A program made the position numbers and the translations under genes. This document shows positions 21,538 through 33,667 of a DNA stretch of 62,000 nt, one piece after another; within the stretch, counting starts at the first letter, position 1, and every line of letters begins with the position of its first letter. This stretch comes from Hydractinia symbiolongicarpus (Eukaryota; Cnidaria; Hydrozoa; Anthoathecata; Hydractiniidae). The notes under the pieces were generated by a model. That model was not told where the DNA came from. It searched no databases and worked only from the letters and a program-made list of their open reading frames with translations. The DNA lies in the NCBI RefSeq assembly GCF_029227915.1, contig NC_079888.1, forward strand, positions 1,995,001 through 2,057,000, written 5' to 3'.

Positions 21538-21624
21538 TGGCGCCACGAGAAACATTTTCATGCGCATGCTATGGGACATGTTGCATAGCACGCGCATGAA
21601 AATGTTCCTCGTGGCGCCTTAGCT
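21538..21624 (-). repeat. Harbinger right terminal repeat, perfect-looking hairpin
   Basis: GGCGCCACGAG...CTCGTGGCGCC: the terminal repeat is present twice in inverted orientation within 85 bp, giving a long hairpin at this end (arms about 35 bp, loop about 10 bp). The left end has a shorter version. Confidence 0.8.
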
Positions 21625-21627
21625 TAA

Positions 21628-23199
21628 ATGCAGGTATTTACCTTTTTAAAGGAAGTCTGCACACGAATACAAATGTGAATATTATTAATAACAACTGGTT
21701 GTTCCTGCTTCTATATCCAGCAGAAGAAAATAGTCATTCCTTTTTATTTTCACACAAAAGATTGCAACTACTTCTTGTTGACTTTCAGACATCTACCGCA
21801 TTTTAAAAATGCTGAGATAAGGTGAATACGCAAATGAGACGAAAAATCAATCGGACCCTACTTAGTAGGCTCTCAAGGGCGTATATATTTCCTTATAAGA
21901 AATTGGTTGGTTTTACTAAATTCAGAGAATACCCTGAATAAGACTAGCCAGGGGACCCGGCGTCGAAACATCGGGTTAAGCCACAAGTTTAGCGCTTAGT
22001 AAGAGACGCAAACTTTGCCACATATTAACGTTGAGCGCTTTTGTACAGGTGTACAGTTTGTATTCAGGGAAAGACAGGGAAAATATTCAGTATGGTATTT
22101 ATAAACGTTTTCCACAAATTCTGGAGAAATCTGTGCCAGAAAAACTTGATGTTCTCTGTCGTTTTCTTTTCTGCAATGATGCAGTTCACTGAAGATGAAA
22201 CGTGCAGTGAAACATCAAGTTTTCTATTCACGGTACATCAGAAAAACGTTATGTTTCACAGAAAGTTTATACACAGAAACACACGTTTCACAAACAGGAA
22301 ACACCAAAACATCGATATAATGATGTTTTTTAGTCAGAAAAACTTATGCTTTTCAAGTCAAGTTTAGTAAACTTCATTTTGAAGAGAATTGTTACGGAAT
22401 AACCTGCGTTTCGGTAACTTAGGTGTTCCAAATAGCAAACTGTAGTAAAACGTCATGTTTCAAGAAACGGTACTTATTGTAAAGGATTTTCATCATTTTA
22501 AATTACTCAGATCCCAAATGGCGTATTAAGAAGATGGCATTTAATGTTGAAAAAGAGTGCTTTTTTCCTGCGTCGATCTTTTTATAGAAATTAAGAAAAG
22601 AGTATTAATATACTGAAATAACAGGACTGGCCTATTACAGCAAAATCCTTTAATGAACTTCATCAGTTTCTAGCTTTCATATTACACTTATTTAAATATG
22701 AATGCAAAACAATTTAACTTACATGAATGCGACTTTGTTTTTTGCAACGTCTTTTGAACTTTCAACATTATTTCTCGATTTTTGCAACGACGTCCTTTTA
22801 CTTTCAAGGTAATCCCAGCTAGAAATAAAATATGAATATGGGTGCTTTTACCACATTGTCAACATTTGGAGTGCCTACATGGAGAGTCTTCACAAAGTTT
22901 ATATTTAATTTGTGGACTTCTTGTTACTGTCATCAAAAGGACTAAATAAATAATTCAGTAATGTAATTAGCTTGACATATTACATAACAGACATTTTGTG
23001 TAAGATGTTGCCAAAATGAGATCACCGAAGCATGACTTTACTGAAAATACATCCATACAGATTCTGTGAGATGATGGAAAATACTAAGCTACATTTTTCC
23101 ATTTTCTACATTCCATTCGTTAAGGCTGTGTTGTGAAAGCTGCTTGTATGAGTTCCGATCTGACCTTCATACTGTTCAGACGTCTTTTTGCCGCGCAAA
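21628..23199. other. Intergenic with foldback-family fragments
   Basis: No supported gene. Around 21935-22070 are words shared with the foldback element's tandem modules (GAGCGCTTTTGTACAGGTG; compare 61016 and inverted at 58960). 22080-22460 has imperfect inverted repeats of ACATCAAGTTTT and AACTTGATGTT words. The rest is AT-rich. Confidence 0.5.
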
Positions 23200-23259
23200 A
23201 AAAGGGCGTCGCCTGTGTCAAAAAACTCATTTTAACTTTAAAGAACTAAAGACTTGAAT

Positions 23260-24093
23260 ATGTCCACCAACACAAGCCCCATCAGTATCAACCTAAGGAG
23301 TAATGTAAGAGCCAAGACCACCAACACAACCAACAACAACACGAAAAGTGAAATGCTCCCGGAAGAATCCTCATCCAACTTGGCAATCACACAAGACTTC
23401 CTTATTGAGCAGATCTCTAACCTCAAAGAATATTTCAAAAACGGACTATTGCAACAAAAAAATGATATCGTTGAACAACTAAGAACTGAAAATAAAGTTT
23501 TAAGAGATGAAATTGATGCAATGAAAGAGAAAAATCAAGAAAAAGATAAATTCATGCTGGAATTGGAAAAAGACGTGATTAATCTCCAACAGTACGTCCG
23601 ACGGAACAGTGTTGAGGTTTGTGGTATACCTAATTCTATTGACCAAGATGAGCTTCAAGATAAAGTCATTGAGATTGCTAAGGCTATAAGTGTTGAATTT
23701 TCTGAAAGCGATGTTGAAGCATGCCACCGCCTTTACGCTAGAGAAAACGAAACTAAGAAGACAATTGTACGCTTCGTTAACAAAAAAAACTGCGACCTTT
23801 TACATGCAAATAAATTCAAGTTAAAAGATTCGAACTCGAAAACTAAAAAGAAATTGCGAGAAATTGGTCTGAAAGGAAATATTTTTATTAATTTTAACCT
23901 ATCCCCGTACATGAAGTTCCTGAGGGGCAAATGTAAGACACTTCATTCAAAGAAGATGATCAATCGTTTTTGGGTTTTTAATGGAAATCTCTTCATCGTT
24001 GTTGAAGAAAATGATCAGAAAATTAAGATAGTTCACTTTGATAAACTTTCTGGCCTATTTCCAACTTTCAACTTTAACGCTGATGCCGAATAA
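23260..24093 (+). CDS. LINE ORF1 protein (coiled coil, RRM-like)
   Basis: About 277 residues from the ATG at 23260. The N-terminal 40 residues are Asn/Thr-rich and likely disordered. Residues about 45-110 are heptad-rich ('NLKEYFKNGLLQQKNDIVEQL' region), predicting a coiled coil. This is followed by an L1-ORF1p-like RRM ('YVRRNSVEVCGIP', 'EACHRL', 'TIVRFVNKKNCDLL') and a C-terminal domain ('IFINFNLSPYMKFL', 'RFWVFNGNLFI'). L1-type ORF1 proteins are trimeric RNA-binding chaperones that package the element RNA; the same role is inferred. Open throughout. Confidence 0.85.
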   Translation: MSTNTSPISINLRSNVRAKTTNTTNNNTKSEMLPEESSSNLAITQDFLIEQISNLKEYFKNGLLQQKNDIVEQLRTENKVLRDEIDAMKEKNQEKDKFMLELEKDVINLQQYVRRNSVEVCGIPNSIDQDELQDKVIEIAKAISVEFSESDVEACHRLYARENETKKTIVRFVNKKNCDLLHANKFKLKDSNSKTKKKLREIGLKGNIFINFNLSPYMKFLRGKCKTLHSKKMINRFWVFNGNLFIVVEENDQKIKIVHFDKLSGLFPTFNFNADAE

Positions 24094-24236
24094 ATTTTTT
24101 CGATTCTCCACGCTTACTAATATTTTTAGTATAATTACCAACTAGGAAAATTTTTTGTTAGTACGATCTATAATTGATTTCTAATATGGCGGCGAAGATG
24201 TGCTAAAATTAGTCTGATGCTCATGCAGTAATTTAT

Positions 24237-26091
24237 GTGAGTTCTTTGGCTTCCCACTCAAACGCGCAAACTAAGAATTAGTAAGTTTTTTTGTGGTATA
24301 TGCAGTGAATTGATTAGGGCAAATTCTAACTGTATTTTTTGTGATTTTTGTAAACTTTGGGTTCACCCAAGTTGTAACTTGCTTAATTCTAATGACTTCA
24401 AAAAACTCACCAAGGATAACTCAGATGAGGCATGGTCGTGTTTAAAGTGTAATTCTGAAATTTTTCCATTCCAGAGTGACAATACACCTCTGTTTGAGGC
24501 ACAAAAAAGTCAGATTTTTTCTGACGTTAACTCTCATATTGAAACCTCTTTTTCAAATAATGTTGATGATGAAGATGAACGGTTTACTAATTGTAAATAT
24601 TATGAATATAACAGCTTTAACTCTACTCTTGAACAACTTTCTTCTTCGGACCTTACACCTAATTTTTCTTATTTTCATCTTAATACTTGTTCTCTTCCCA
24701 AGAATATTGATAATATCAACATTCTTCTGAACTCTCTCAATATTGACTTTGATGTGTTAGGCTTCAGTGAAACTAGACTTAGTAAGTACTCAATAACACC
24801 AAATTTAAAAGGTTATAGAGGATTTCATAACCTTTCAAGCAGCAATGCAGGAGGTACTTCCTTGTATATTTCTAATTCGCTAACAGTAGTGGTACGCTCA
24901 GACCTTTCAAATTCGCTCTTTCTTGAAAGTAAATTAGAATCAACTTTTGTAGAAATCTTAGATAACAATCGTAAAAATACCATTGTTGGGTGCATTTATA
25001 AACACCCTAATATGCCAATTCCTGAATTTATTAATTTGTATCTTAAACCCTTCTTTGAAGTAGCTATTAAGCAAAAACAAAAACTTATTTTAATGGGAGA
25101 TTTTAATATTGATCTTCTAAAATGTGAAAGTAACCATCTAGTTGATGATTTCCTGGATGAACTTTATTCTAATTTTTTACAACCATCTATAACAATCCCA
25201 ACCAGAATATCTAATACATCTAAAACTTTAATTGATAATATATTTACATCTAATCCATTTACAAAATATTTCTCAGGTAACATCATCACCTCAATTTCAG
25301 ACCACCTTCCTCAATTTTTAATTTATTTTGACAATAGACTTAAAGTCAAGGATAATTTAGACACCTATTACAAGGATTGGAAAAATTTAAACATTAATGC
25401 CGTAATAAATGACATAGAATCTATAGATTGGGATTCTACTTTGCTTTTAAATGAAAATAATGTAAATAACTCTTTTAACCTTTTTTTTAATCAATTAGAC
25501 CAAATTGTAAGTAGACATACCCCTAATAAAAAACTATCAAAAAAACAATTAAGCAATAGAAATAAACCTTGGGTCACTAGAGCTATTCTAAAATCCATTA
25601 ACATCCGCAATAATTACTATAAAAAGTTAATCAAAGCTAAAAACCAAGAAAAAAAATTATATTATCAAAACCAATATAAATTTTATAGAAATCGTATAGT
25701 TAATCTTATCAGGAACTCAAAATCAAACTATTATAAAGAATTTTTCTTAATCAACAAAAATAACAGTAGAAAAATTTGGAAAGGTATAAAGGATATTTTA
25801 AATAATAAAGATAACAACAGTAGATCTAGCACTTCTTCCTTAAAAATAAATGATAAAATAATCTCTGAAAAATTAACTGTAGCTAATGCTTTTAATGAAC
25901 ATTTTACTTCTGTTGCAGATAAAATTAGAAACCAAATTCCACATAACAATACACACTTTTCATCTTACCTAAAAAATAATAATAGTAACTCATTATTCTT
26001 TAACCCTGTAACAATAGAAGAAGTTTTAAAGATCATAAATAACCTTGATTTAACCAAAGCATCGGGCCCAAACAGTGTCCCTAATCTTATC
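24237..26091 (+). pseudogene. LINE ORF2 part 1: PHD finger and AP endonuclease
   Basis: The open frame begins upstream of any ATG (about 24237). A PHD-type zinc finger at the N-terminus reads 'CGICSEL', 'CIFCDFCKLWVHPSCN' and 'WSCLKCN'. The EEP/APE endonuclease follows with its motifs in order: 'FHLNTCSL', 'FSETRL', 'CIYKHPN', 'GDFNIDLL', 'LIDNIF' and 'SISDHLPQF'. After a Lys/Asn-rich spacer, the first RT block ('TKASGPNSVPNLIL') appears just before the TTAA insertion site. It cuts target DNA to prime reverse transcription. The frame is broken only by the piggyBac insertion. Confidence 0.9.
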
Positions 26092-26095
26092 TTAA
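26092..26095. repeat. piggyBac TTAA target duplication, left
   Basis: TTAA immediately before the left terminal repeat CTCTTTCTATACC. Its partner is at 29777-29780. Confidence 0.95.
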
Positions 26096-26297
26096 CTCTT
26101 TCTATACCGCCCCAGCTAAAATCAGTCCTGTGGGACTGATGACTTCAAAATCGAATTGTGAAACAACCACTGGTCGTCTCGCAGGCTATAAAAGCTCAAA
26201 ATACGGCTTTTGAATCAGCCAATCAGATTCAAGTATTTTCGTTTCCGTGTGAGTTGTAGATTCGGGCCAGCAACATCACAAACATTCAAAAAACAAA

Positions 26298-28540
26298 ATG
26301 GCGAAGGCTGGAAGCTCAAGGAGAATTTCTCTTGAAGATGCTGTCAATTATATGCTTGAAACTGATGATTCTGACATCGATTCATGTCATGGGGGCCTCA
26401 GTAGTGACGAAGAAGAAAGAATAGATAATGCTTTATTGGGTTACTACTCGGATTGGGATGAAAAGTAAGTGCTTTATCGTCCTTTTTCTGTGCTTATGCG
26501 TTTCTCGCTTGGAACCTGTCTTGTAATTATTTTATGTAACATACTTGATGTCTACTTTTAAACAGTCTCAATAAAAGGTGATGGTAAGACTTTTCTCAGG
26601 GTGATTGCTTCCTTTTATTTTTAGTGATCCAAATGCTGATGTTGAAAGCAATCTTGTCGGTCGCTCATCACCGCCTCCTTCTTCACCGCCACCGCCGCTG
26701 TCCACAAACTCGACTGAAACGTTGAACAATGAAAGTCAAGTAACTGCTCTAAATTCTGCTGTTTCTCTAACATTCTGTGCCAATAATAATGTTCCTGACC
26801 ATGCCACAGTCACTAATGAGCCCAGTACGAGAATTTCTCGTCGCACGCGCCGTCCTCGAAAACAGGTTATTGATTTGGGGTCAACCGATGATGACTGCGA
26901 TAACAAAGAAAACATTTGCGAGAAACATACCTCTACAAAAAAAGGTAAAAAGAAGCCAGCTAACAAGAAACCAGCCAATAAGAAGCCAGCTAATAAGGAG
27001 CCAGTAGCACATAAGAATACCAAGAGTTATGATGATCCAGATACTCCAAACATTCTACCAGATTTTACTCCGACACGTGACCCAGGATTGCATTGTGATG
27101 TTCCATTGATACGCGGCGTTCAAGAAATTGATTTTTTCCAACTATTCTTTAGTGAGGAATTGATTCAGGATATAGTGAAGCATACTAATACATATGGCTG
27201 GAGAAACATCAGCAAAAAGAAAAGTTGTGCAAAAAAAGATGGGTCATGGAAAGAAACCTCTGTCCACGAGATGAAGCAATTTATACTGGAGTGTCAAATC
27301 ACTGTTTCATGGTTTATGGGCAAGGGAGATGCTGTCCAGGAGTAGGTTCTACGCTTTGTTGTCCATGCTACATGTTGTGGATCCTGAGGAGGAGGAACAA
27401 GGTCATAAGCTAAAGAAGGTCGCACCGTTCATCGATCATTTTAGAAATCGTTGCCGCACGCTGTTCCAACCAGAACAAAACTTAGCAGTTGATGAGCGCC
27501 TTGTCAAGTCGAAACATCGTTCTGGTATCCGCCAGTATATCAAGAACAAACCGGTTAAATTTGGTATCAAACTCTGGGTAATTGCCGACAGCAAGACTGG
27601 TTATACATGTGACTTTAGTGTTTACACGGGGAGTGGGGATGGAGTTGTCCATCCAAAACACGGGCTTGGATATGGTGTTGTGATGACCTTGGCAGAATCC
27701 TTCTTGAATCAAGGATATCATATTTTCTTTGACAACTTTTACACGTCATGCATTTTGGTCATTGATCTTCTCAAACACCAAACTCCGTCTTGTGGAACAG
27801 TGGTTGAAAGCAGAAAAGGTTTTCCGGATTCGATGAAGGGAGGAAAAAAGAGCTGGGCACCTAAACAACACCGGGGAGCTATGAGATGGAGCCGTGAAGA
27901 TAAAGCGTTGTGTCTTCAATGGAAAGACAACAAAGTGGTTACCATGGTGAGCACCATTGACAGGGCAGATAAATTTGTTGAAGTACAAAGGAAAGTCAAA
28001 GCTGATGGTAAATTTTCTACAGTTACGGTTAGACAACCAGAATGCATCCAACGGTACAATTCTTATATGAATGGTGTAGATAAATCCGACCAATATCTAG
28101 CAAAATACAACATGCTGCGAAAATGTGTAAGGTGGTGGAAAACTCTGTTCTTCCACATGATCGACGTTGGTTTAGTCAACGGTTTCATACTGTTTCAATT
28201 GCATCGCTCCCGTAACCCTGATGTTCCGGGGCTCAAGCGACCTAAGTCTTACGCTTTGCTTGTTTTTCGAGAGGCTGTTATCAGGCAACTAACCAGTATG
28301 GAAGAGTATGCAGATCCTCCTGTTTACAATAACTTCCAAGCTCCCATTGATAAGAGATATAACACTGAACATATGCCGGTATTCACCGAAGAGAAACGAA
28401 ATTGTAAAGTCTGTTACGCAGAGTTGAAGAAGCAAGTCCGTGTTTACACGAAGTGTTCTGCTCCACAATGTGATGTTTATTTGCATTTTACAAAAGAAAA
28501 TAATTGTTTTCAGAAGTGGCATACAACATTCAAACACTAG
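26298..28540 (+). pseudogene. piggyBac transposase (2 exons, internal gap)
   Basis: Exon 1 is 26298-26464. The donor is GTAAGT at 26465 and the acceptor TTTTAG at 26619-26624; exon 2 follows. Exon 1 is acidic ('EDAVNYMLETDDSDIDS'). Exon 2 starts with a Pro-rich stretch, basic 'RRTRRPRKQ' and Lys/Pro/Ala repeats. The DDE_Tnp_1_7 domain follows with the three expected Asp residues in 'AVDERLVKSK', 'FFDNFYTS' and 'YMNGVDKSDQY', and ends in a Cys-rich zinc domain ('CKVCYAEL...CSAPQCDVYLH'). Between about 27285 and 27345 the frame shifts and roughly 30 expected residues before 'MLSRSRFYALLSMLH' are missing. That gap should inactivate it. Confidence 0.9.
26465..26624 (+). other. Intron of the piggyBac transposase
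   Basis: 160 bp, GT-AG, phase 2. Without splicing, exon 1 stops at TAA within the donor (AAG TAA). With splicing, the frame joins exactly into exon 2. Confidence 0.8.
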
Positions 28541-28658
28541 GAAAAACATTCATTTGTGCAAATTTTCTTTTGTTTGTATTCCTGTTCTTTATTAGGATTT
28601 GAACCGATTATTCGTCGGTTTACGATAATTCTCTAAATAGGAGGAGGCTGCTTCATGT

Positions 28659-29705
28659 GACCATATCTCCGGAACTAATTGTCTTTTGGACGTGAAATTT
28701 TTTGCAAGGTGTCAGAATTTTAATGGGGTACAACTTTGTTAGCAAAAATATCACTCTAAAACCAAGTGGAAGTCATTTTTTGATCAAATAATTCATTTTT
28801 ACGCACAATTTTGAAGAAATTTTCACAGCTTTTCCGCCATTATGGATTTCAATGGGTTTAGATTTTCTTTTTTTTCTTCAAAATTAAATCTTTGATACAT
28901 TACCTTTCTTTTGAGGGGTCATTGACTTTCTAGGAACTAGTAAGTATTATGTTATTAGACTTTATTTAGGGTACACTTTTCCATTTTTTATGAATATTTT
29001 ACGGTTACATTTTTACTAAAATAAGAAACCGGCTTAGTTTGACCATATCTCCGGAACTAATAGTCCTTTGGACCTGAAATTTTTTGCAAAGTGTCAGAAA
29101 TATAATGGGGTACAACTTTGTAAGCAAAAACATCACTCTAAAACCAAGTGGAAGTCATTTTTTGATCAAATAATTCATTTTTACGCACAATTTTGAAGAA
29201 ATTTTCACATCTTTTCCGCCATTATGGATTTCAACCGGTTTAGATTTTCTTTTTTTTTTCACAATAAAAATCTTTGATACATTACCTTTCTTTTGAGGGG
29301 TCATTGACTTTCTAGGAACTAGTAAGTATTATGTTATTAGACTTTATTTAGGGTACACTTTTCCATTTTTTATGAATATTTTACGGTTACATTCTTACTA
29401 AAATAAGAAACCGGCTTAATTTGACCATAACTCCGGAACTAATAGTCCTTTTGACCTGAAATTTTTTGTAAAGTGTCAGAAATATAATGGGGTACAACTT
29501 TTTAAGCAAAGAAATCACCCTACAACTATGTGAAAACAAGTTAGAAACAAGAGAATATAAAAACTTACCATTTTCTCTAAAAATTTCAACAGCTTTTCCG
29601 CCATTATGGATTTTGGCCATTATGAATTTTGAAATTTTTTTTTTTATTTGGAATCCTTGATCTTTTACCTTTCTTTTGAGGGGTCATAGATTTCCTAATA
29701 ATGTT
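28659..29705 (+). repeat. 382-bp tandem repeat in piggyBac 3' region
   Basis: GACCATATCTCCGGAACTAA starts at 28659, 29041 and (as GACCATAACTCCGG) 29423, exactly 382 bp apart. Units 1 and 2 are nearly identical. The third diverges after about 200 bp and is shortened. All are non-coding. Each contains TTTTCCGCCATTATGGATTT and a Lys-poor AT-rich spacer. Confidence 0.92.
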
Positions 29706-29776
29706 TCAATCAAAAGATATGAGGCTTTTTCAAGGGCTACCAAATTTACCATGAAATTCACGTGGTATAGAAAGAG

Positions 29777-29780
29777 TTAA
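29777..29780. repeat. piggyBac TTAA target duplication, right
   Basis: TTAA immediately after the right terminal repeat. Confidence 0.95.
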
Positions 29781-31212
29781 AACAAGCCAACATAGCAATT
29801 TCTGCAATATTAACCAAACTTTTTAATCTTTCCCTACAACAAGGTGTATTCCCAAACATATTAAAGATGGTTAGTGTCATACCAATCTACAAGAATAAAG
29901 GGTCTCCTCTTGATCCAAATAATTATAGACCCATATCATTATTAGGCAATTTGGATAAGATAAAAATAATTAAAAACCGATTAATTTCTTTCCTAGATTC
30001 TAATAAAATTATAACCAATAAACAATTTGGATTTAGGACCAAACATTCAACCACCCATGCACTAATTAGTCTCACTGAAACTATTCGACAAAATTTAGAT
30101 AATTGTAAGTTTGCATGTGGAATCTTCATAGACCTTCAAAAGGCCTTTGATACTGTATCACACGAAATTCTCCTTTCAAAGCTTGAACATTATGGAATTA
30201 GAGGTGTAACAAACTCCTGGTTTCGCTCCTATCTCAGCGATAGGGTACAATATGTCTCCCTAACTAACACCAAATCTAAAAAACTTTTTATTAAACATGG
30301 AGTTCCCCAAGGTTCCGTTCTTGGTCCTATTTTATTTTTACTTTATATTAATGATTTAATTAACTCAATAATTTTTTCAGAAATTTTTTATTTTGCAGAT
30401 GACACTTGCATGTTATATGCTAACCATAATCTGAAAAAAATGCAGAAGCATTTAAATATAGATTTAAAATGTATATATAAATGGCTAACTGCAAAAAAAA
30501 TAGCATTAAATGTAGCAAAGACTGAAGTCATCCTATTTAGGCAAAGAAATAAAGCAGTCAACTATGATATAAGGCTGAAATTAAATGGAAAAAAACTTGA
30601 ATTCTCATCTCATGTAAGATATCTAGGTATATTAATAGATGAATTTCTAGATTGGGATTTCCACATATCTTATATTGGCAATAAATTAACAAAAACAAAT
30701 GGAGCTCTTTGCAAACTAAGATATTATGTGCCTAAGGATATCCTACTTTCAATTTACCATGCATTATTTTCTTCTCATATTTCTTATAGTCCGCAAGTGT
30801 GGGGTCTCACTTCAAAGTCGTGTAGAATTTTTCGCTTACAAAAAGCTGCTCTCCGAATCATTACTTTTTCTAAATTTAACTCACCATCAAATCCTATTTT
30901 TCTTAATCTTAATATTCTTACTCTTTCAGATCTTATAAAATTTCTCAACATTATTTTAACTTTTAATATTATAAATCTGCATTCTCCAGGTAATATTTGT
31001 GAAGTAAATCCATTAAACTTCTAGCTAGACCTTCTGTTAGGTCTACCTCATTTGGTCTCAAATCTATACGTTACCAATCTATTATTAATTGGAACAATAT
31101 CCAACAACACTTTCACCAATACGACCTAGCCTCTCTCACTCTAAAACAACTAAAAAAAATCTGCAAAACTTATCTTCTGGATTGCTATAACACTAATCTC
31201 TCCACTGCATAA
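29781..31212 (+). pseudogene. LINE ORF2 part 2: reverse transcriptase
   Basis: It continues in frame from part 1 across the TTAA. RT motifs in order: 'PIYKNKGSPLDPNNYRPISLL', 'QFGFRTKHSTTHAL', 'GIFIDLQKAFDTV' (catalytic Asp), 'HGVPQGSVLGPILFLLYIND', 'FYFADDTCML' (catalytic Asp pair), 'KTEVILF' and 'VRYLGILID'. A frame change at about 31020 separates the last 60 residues ('ARPSVRSTSFGLKSIRY', 'KQLKKICKTYLLDCY'), which end at 31212. It reverse-transcribes the element RNA at the nicked target. Confidence 0.9.
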
Positions 31213-31375
31213 AAAAGATTTTACTAAAAAATTTTTTTTTGTAGTGTCATACTGCTTATTGCAATCGTTTGATCTTATATAGGTGGCCATCACCTATATT
31301 AGTATTTATACTATCTGATGGTCTCCCCGTAGGTATTTATTTAATGTAAAATATACAGTTATCTCACACGAAATA

Positions 31376-31394
31376 AATACTACTACTACTACTA
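31376..31394 (+). repeat. LINE 3' tail (TAC)n
   Basis: Five to six TAC repeats end the LINE, a microsatellite tail rather than poly(A), as in CR1/L2-type elements. Confidence 0.8.
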
Positions 31395-32770
31395 ATGTAT
31401 GCATACTTAATATCATTCAAGAAGACAGTATAAATGTCATATACATGAGCAATAAAAGAAAAAAGTACCTAATTATGTAATATACACATGCCGTAATAAA
31501 CCCAAGTCTGCAAGTCAGGGAAAAAAACAAAAAAATATTTGTGAGTGTCGCTATATTGTTGTTCTGACCCGAAAATCCCGGGAAAAATGAGACGGACTTA
31601 CTCGTTTTCGCAGGGATTTCAGGACGCAAACATAACATATTTTTGATGGCGGCCTAAAGACAATTTCCATACCCTAACGTTATTGGGAACAGTTATTTTT
31701 TCTCAACTCCAAAGAATGGTAAGCTTTCAAAAGTTGTGCCTGGCATATCTGACATAATGTTTAAAAGCTGAGAGTGCACAATATAGGCAAAACAAAGGTG
31801 AATAGGAAAACATACCGCGAGCATTTGAATCATCCAATGTTGACGGTGTCGTTTTACTTGATATTCCAGATTGAGGAGTTGCTAAAGCAAAGGATAATGT
31901 CGGAGATGCTGTAGTCGATGCAGAAACTGCAACAGCAGGAGACTGACTTGCAGCATCAAAAAAGGTAAATTTAGATGAGTGAGGCATGATAAAAACGTGC
32001 GTTTTGACCGAGTTCTCTTTCAAATATAAAACAGCGTCGTGGTTTGCAAGCAGCACGAAGCTCCTAGATCTCGATATTCAAGATCGAGACAAAATGTCTT
32101 ATTAAATTCACATACTCAACCTTTCCTTGCAGACCACCTAAATATACAGGACATTGTTATCTAAATGTGTATGTGTATATTTTTTATATTATAAATCATT
32201 TAGTTATGTTAGGAATTAAGTTAAAATCAGATGTCGGGTCTAATATTATATATGCAAGATAATTTTTTCTGAGTACGCGAATTAGACTTGCATTCACATA
32301 ATGGCAGAATAAATTGAACAAACGTGTTTACTGGTGGCTTGAACGAATGGAAGGAATGCGTGAAAGGAACTTAGCTATCAAATTATCAAATAATCTTTAA
32401 ATATTTTGCGCATAGTCTAATTAGCTTATGATGGCCTAACTAGGAGATTCTTTCCGGCCAAACATCGTCCTTCCGCAACCGCCATTTTGAAAACCACATT
32501 TTGTTCGACATATATAATATCCAAATTAGCTCATTCTCGCAAAATTAAATATTTCGTCGAGCCGTCATTAGTCTTCGTTGAAATTTGGACAAGTTAGTCG
32601 CAACATTGGTAAGAATCAAAACAACAAGTAATATGAACGCAAATGTGCGCATTTTTTTCCGCAAAAGTTAAACATATAATTTCATATCATAATCAGGCTA
32701 TCAGCATGGCGTAATTAGGAGATGATAGCCTAATTAGATTACATAACCTAATTTGCTATTTACCCTGAAA
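31395..32770. other. Intergenic, one possible exon
   Basis: AT-rich. Apart from the candidate exon at 31816-31987 I see no coding evidence. 32390-32470 and 32695-32755 share related words (GCCTAACTAGGAGAT, GCGTAATTAGGAGAT, TAGTCTAATTAGCTTATG), a small imperfect repeat. Confidence 0.5.
31816..31987 (-). CDS. Possible first exon, Ser/Thr/Ala-rich protein
   Basis: On the minus strand an ATG at 31987 opens 57 codons ('MPHSSKFTFFDAASQSP...TPSTLDDSNARG') ending at a good splice donor GTATGT. The composition is Ser/Thr/Ala/Pro-rich, like a nuclear or nucleoporin-type disordered tail. No downstream exon is recognised. It could be the only host-gene fragment in the window, or chance. Confidence 0.25.

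Positions 32771-33667
<897 letters not shown>

Larger units (their letters stand above)
18512..21624 (+). mobile_element. PIF/Harbinger transposon, apparently complete
   Basis: Terminal inverted repeats start AGCTAAGGCGCCACGAGGAA at the left (18512) and mirror at the right (ending 21624). The flanking TAA at 18509-18511 and 21625-21627 is the TWA target duplication typical of PIF/Harbinger. Two convergent genes lie inside: a MADF-type DNA-binding protein and a DDE nuclease. This is the standard two-gene organisation of the superfamily. Both genes are open, so it may be mobile. Confidence 0.93.
26096..29776 (+). mobile_element. piggyBac transposon inserted in LINE ORF2
   Basis: 3681 bp between TTAA duplications, with short terminal inverted repeats CTCTTTCTATACCGC (left) and its mirror GTGGTATAGAAAGAG (right). 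It contains a two-exon transposase gene and, at the 3' side, a 382-bp-period tandem repeat. The transposase looks defective, so the copy is probably dead unless helped by another source. Confidence 0.95.
23200..31394 (+). mobile_element. APE-type LINE (two ORFs), split by piggyBac
   Basis: A near full-length non-LTR retrotransposon: ORF1 (coiled coil plus RRM-like), ORF2 (PHD finger, AP endonuclease, RT), a short 3' UTR and a TAC microsatellite tail at 31376-31394. The piggyBac insertion at 26092-26095 separates the endonuclease from the RT. Removing it with one TTAA restores a continuous frame. Endonuclease, RT and microsatellite tail fit the CR1/L2-like group. ORF2 also has a frameshift near 31020. 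Confidence 0.88.

Noticed and set aside
22041-22367. A 108-codon plus-strand frame
   Set aside because: It lies over imperfect inverted repeats, has no domain, and its composition reflects AT-rich repeats.
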